Shown here in pieces: positions 61,172 to 64,000 of a DNA stretch of 64,000 nt (the first letter of the stretch is position 1; the number at the start of each line of letters is the position of its first letter). Source of the stretch: Treponema sp. (GTDB lineage Bacteria; Spirochaetota; Spirochaetia; Treponematales; Treponemataceae); contig JAGBGX010000006.1 of the NCBI GenBank assembly GCA_017935745.1, positions 1 to 64,000 of the forward strand, given 5' to 3'. Position numbers and translations under genes: made by a program. The notes below the pieces were generated by a model that made no database searches, was not told the origin of the DNA, and saw nothing but the letters and a program-made list of their open reading frames with translations.

Positions 61172-61176
61172 CTGTT
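61149..61176 (-). terminator. Probable terminator of relA
   Basis: On the minus strand, AACA(GTT)GCA-CAAA-TGC-TGTT followed by TTTTTT. Confidence 0.55.
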
Positions 61177-61206
61177 ATCGGACATATTTTATCAGCCGAA
61201 AGAATT

Positions 61207-63117
61207 TCAGCGCAGCTTTCTGTACTGATTTTTTTCAATCTGCTTCTGCCGCGATTTTTCCTTCCTCTGCTCGTCAAGCCGCTCCTGCTTTTCATCCTTC
61301 CGTTCAGCACAGACATCCCATTCCACATGGACTGACCGTTTTTCGATTCCGGGAATTCTCAGGAATGTCAGGCAGTCAGCCCGGTGAACAGTGATGCCTC
61401 TGCTGCGTGAAACATAGCCGACAACAGGATCTCCCGGGACAGGCTTGCAGCAGCGGGCCAGTGTGACAAGAAAATTCGTTGCGTTTTCCACACGGATTTT
61501 CCCGGTGAAATTTTCTTCCTGATGCTGATGCGAGGAGGATTTTTTTTTCCGTTCAGCAGACAGCTCTCCGGCAATCCGCTTTGAATACGCTGTGTTTGCA
61601 GCAATCTCAGCCTCGCGCTTTTCCTGCGCTTCCCGGTCTATGAACGTCGGATCATTTTCCGCAAGCCATGAATGAATTTTCTGCCTCGCCTTTGATGTCC
61701 GCACAGACTGAAGCTGGCTCTGCGTCGGATGTGCCTGAGGATTCGTGAGGATTTCAATAATCTGCGTATTCTTTAAAGGCTGAGTCAGGGGAATGATTTT
61801 TCCGTCAGCCTTTGCGCCGACAATTTTTTCCCCGATTTCAGAATGAACCGAATATGCAAAATCTATGGCGTTCGCGCCGGACGGAAGCTCCTTTACATCG
61901 CCCGCCGGAGTAAAGACAAAAATGGAATCGCCCAGGAGCTCGTTCTTAAGCTCGGCAAAAAAACGCTCATCGCTCAAGTCTTCGTCACGCAGCGCACGCA
62001 GCTGGTTTATTATGCTCAGGTCCTCGGTCTTTACAAGGTCGCGGTTTGTGCCTTTCTTGTACAGCCAGTGGGACGCAACTCCATGCTCTGCAATCCTGTG
62101 CATTTCCTGCGTGCGGATTTGAATTTCAAGCGGCTTTCCTTCGCACACGACAGTCGTATGCAATGACTGGTAGCCGTTCGCCTTGGGCATGGCAATGTAA
62201 TCCTTGAACCGTCCTTCCATCGGCTTCCACAGCCCGTGAACAATGCCGACAAGCGTGTAGCATTCAGAAACTGTGCTGCATAATATTCTGAGCGCAAGCA
62301 GATCGTACAGCTCGCCCGGCTCCTTATTCCGCTTGCGCATCTTCTGATAAATCGAATAGAAATGCTTCGCACGGCTTGAAATGCTCACGCTGATTCCCGC
62401 CTTTTCCGCCGCGGCATACATTTTCTTTACCGCGCTGTTCAGGTACTCGGCGCGCTCCGCCTTTTTTTGCGCCACAATCGCCTTTATATGCTGAAAGGCC
62501 TCCGGGTTCGCATATTTCAGGCTCAGGTCTTCCATCTCGCTCTTTACATCAGACATTCCGAGCCGGCTTGCAAGCGGACACCAGATGTCAATGACTTCCC
62601 GTGCAATCAGCCGCCGCGCCTCTTCGCTTACAAACTGCAAATTTCTCATGCGGTCCAGGCGGTCGGCAAGCTTCACAAGGATAACGCGGATATCGTCAAT
62701 CATTGCAAACAGCATTTTCCTGATGCTGTCAGCCTGATGGATTGAAGACGCATTGATTTTCAGGCCGGTTATTTTCGCCGTTCCACTGCATATAACGGCA
62801 ATGTCCTTTCCAAACCGCGCTTCAATTTCAGGAAGGCAGCCTGAGTCAACATCAAGAATATTATGAAAAAGGCCGGCGATAACAGTGTCAGCGCCAAGAT
62901 GCTTTTCAGCAAGAACTGACGCCACCCGCAGCGGATGAAGATAATACGGCTTTCCGCACGAGCGCTTAAGCCCGGACGTCCTTGAAACCAGAAAGTCCCA
63001 TGCGTCCCTGATTTTCAGCTCGTCCTCAGCAGTGTACATTCCAAAGTTCTTAGAAAAAAAGGAGCCGATTAAAAGCTGCGGATCATTTTCAATCTGTTCA
63101 TCAGTTTCTTCAGGCAT
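61207..63117 (-). CDS. RelA/SpoT-family (p)ppGpp synthetase, hydrolase site degenerate
   Basis: 636 residues from ATG 63117 (AGGGGG upstream). The N-terminal HD domain (about 50-190) keeps His61 but has HN at 85-86 instead of HD, and LADRLDRMRN instead of LADRLHNMR. The synthetase domain is intact: RAKHFYSIYQKM, YDLLALRI, GRFKDYIAMPKANGYQSLHT and IRTQEMHRIAEHG. TGS (VFTPAGDVKELPSGANAIDF) and a Cys-rich RIS/ZFD segment (CCKPVPGDPVVGYV) follow. The C-terminal ACT domain is absent, replaced by a Lys/Arg/Glu-rich tail. It is probably a synthetase rather than a hydrolase. Confidence 0.93.
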   Translation of the reverse strand: MPEETDEQIENDPQLLIGSFFSKNFGMYTAEDELKIRDAWDFLVSRTSGLKRSCGKPYYLHPLRVASVLAEKHLGADTVIAGLFHNILDVDSGCLPEIEARFGKDIAVICSGTAKITGLKINASSIHQADSIRKMLFAMIDDIRVILVKLADRLDRMRNLQFVSEEARRLIAREVIDIWCPLASRLGMSDVKSEMEDLSLKYANPEAFQHIKAIVAQKKAERAEYLNSAVKKMYAAAEKAGISVSISSRAKHFYSIYQKMRKRNKEPGELYDLLALRILCSTVSECYTLVGIVHGLWKPMEGRFKDYIAMPKANGYQSLHTTVVCEGKPLEIQIRTQEMHRIAEHGVASHWLYKKGTNRDLVKTEDLSIINQLRALRDEDLSDERFFAELKNELLGDSIFVFTPAGDVKELPSGANAIDFAYSVHSEIGEKIVGAKADGKIIPLTQPLKNTQIIEILTNPQAHPTQSQLQSVRTSKARQKIHSWLAENDPTFIDREAQEKREAEIAANTAYSKRIAGELSAERKKKSSSHQHQEENFTGKIRVENATNFLVTLARCCKPVPGDPVVGYVSRSRGITVHRADCLTFLRIPGIEKRSVHVEWDVCAERKDEKQERLDEQRKEKSRQKQIEKNQYRKLR

Positions 63118-63444
63118 AAAAACCCCCTGAAAAATATAGCACATAAAGAACACATGGTCAAAAGAAACAGGCAGAATAACGCCGGCAGCGCTGAAAAAAT
63201 GAATGCGCTTACATTGCAACTGGCACCTTGCTTTGCAAACCGTTTTATACGCAAGTCCGCGGACGCAGCGCACATCCCCGGAAGCTGAAATTTCCCGGGG
63301 CATTGCATTTTACGGAGCAATTTAGTATCTTTAAAATACCTGCTGAAATGAAACATTTTCAGCGCAGAATTGTTTTCATCATAAAGCAGAAAAAACTGCG
63401 CGGCCGGGCAGCGGCGGCAGGAGCTGATTTTCAGGAGCTGTAAA
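63118..63444. other. Spacer between relA and the SIMPL gene
   Basis: 327 bases with no gene. Possible plus-strand promoter elements near 63304-63337 (TTGCAT; TAGTAT; TAAAAT) have poor spacing. Nothing else is seen. Confidence 0.45.
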
Positions 63445-64000
63445 ATGAAGGAAATAAAAACAGCCGTGCTTGCGGCATCTGTTTCAGTCATCGTATCCTC
63501 AGTGATTATTTCCGCCGGACTTTCAGGAGTTGCGCGCCCGGACAGAACAGTCAGTGTGCGCGGTCTCGCTGAGCGGGAAGTGGACGCAGATCTTGCCGTG
63601 TGGCCGCTGACTTTTACGCTCGGAAGCAACAGCCTTCAGGAGCTTCAGAAAAGCATTCTGGAAAAAACAGAAACCGTGCAGCAGTATCTTTCGGAATACG
63701 GGCTTTCTGAACAGGACTATACAGTTCAGGCGCCGAGCATAACAGACAACTCTGTCAATCCGTACATGGACAAGGAGCGGATCCGCTACACATACCTCGC
63801 AAAAACAGTTCTGCTTGTCCGCTCACCGAAAATCAGCCAGGTGAAAAAGGCGCACGCAGACTCCCTCAAGCTGATGAGCCACGGAATTGCCGTTGCGCAG
63901 GACTATGACAGCAGCATTTCATTTGAATTCACCGGACTGAACAGCATAAAGCCGGAAATGATTGCAGAGGCAACAAAAAACGCACGGACAGCCGCGGAAC
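63445..64000 (+). CDS. SIMPL-domain (DUF541) protein, partial
   Basis: The frame is open from ATG 63445 (AGGAG 7 nt upstream) to the window edge, 185 codons. An N-terminal signal or anchor helix (TAVLAASVSVIVSSVIISAG) is followed by the SIMPL opening TVSVRGLAEREVDADLAVWP, then QYLSEYGLSEQDYTVQAPSI and YLAKTVLLVRSPKISQVKK. SIMPL/BP26 proteins are periplasmic and form oligomeric channels or act in oxidative stress; function is poorly defined. The C-terminal third lies outside the window. Confidence 0.9.
   Translation, partial: MKEIKTAVLAASVSVIVSSVIISAGLSGVARPDRTVSVRGLAEREVDADLAVWPLTFTLGSNSLQELQKSILEKTETVQQYLSEYGLSEQDYTVQAPSITDNSVNPYMDKERIRYTYLAKTVLLVRSPKISQVKKAHADSLKLMSHGIAVAQDYDSSISFEFTGLNSIKPEMIAEATKNARTAAE

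Noticed and set aside
61137-61206. Purine riboswitch before xpt
   Set aside because: The spacer is only 70 bp, contains the relA terminator and a leaderless promoter, and leaves no room for an aptamer.
1-64000. CRISPR arrays, prophage or insertion sequences
   Set aside because: No regularly spaced direct repeats, no transposase or phage gene, and no terminal inverted repeats with target duplications were found.

Overview
The window looks like a chromosomal segment of a host-associated, carbohydrate-fermenting spirochete, most likely a gut or rumen Treponema (inference). The reasons are a spirochete-type elongation factor G, a PotD-like polyamine lipoprotein, many secreted lipoproteins and outer-membrane beta-barrels, a bactofilin, a methyl-accepting chemotaxis protein, two bacteriohemerythrins and a secreted GH26 mannanase. 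No tRNA, rRNA, CRISPR array, prophage or insertion sequence was recognised. Two genes run off the edges: a DUF6261-type protein on the left and a SIMPL-domain protein on the right.

Region by region. 1-9 kb: the DUF6261 gene, a decayed spacer with 42-bp tandem repeats, the GH26 mannanase, a secreted unknown protein, and gpmI flanked by two hemerythrin paralogues and a pseudogene. 9-13.7 kb: an O-acetylhomoserine sulfhydrylase followed by a polar amino acid ABC transporter whose ATPase gene carries an extra A in an A8 run. 13.7-23.4 kb: bactofilin, TPR protein and mtaB as one operon, then a DEAD-box helicase, a beta-barrel candidate, EF-G and a RecA-fold P-loop protein. 23.4-26.7 kb: an ABC importer operon with mscL between its binding-protein and permease genes. 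27-32.2 kb: a four-gene envelope operon facing an XRE repressor, with three operator copies on the shared promoters. 32.5-38.1 kb: a sigma-70-family factor with a possible sigma-54 promoter, an MBL-fold phosphodiesterase, rpmB, a lipoprotein with a G9 tract inside its promoter spacer, and uvrB. 38-46 kb: radC-htrA, an orphan response regulator, an outer-membrane protein, potD and a chemoreceptor. 46-64 kb: asnS, a BrkB/YihY protein fused to a cNMP-binding-like domain, guaA, a nuclease-related protein, an OmpA-family protein, sulP-era, ychF, an RluA-family synthase, a pyridoxal kinase/PdxR divergon, xpt and relA.

How the genes work together. The most system-like locus is 27.0-32.2 kb. An XRE protein very likely represses an operon of LPP20-like, CsgG/LpoB-like plus beta-barrel, and lipoprotein components. 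Three further patterns are strong in the raw sequence. First, at least eight genes have a -10 box exactly 6 nt (8 nt for asnS) before ATG and no leader, which predicts leaderless mRNAs. Second, a 9-G run sits in a 16-bp promoter spacer, a classic phase-variation arrangement. Third, a dispersed intergenic repeat family with four copies lies just past gene 3' ends. Start sites were set by ribosome-binding sites or by the -10 boxes. All functional names come from motif recognition by eye, not from a database search.
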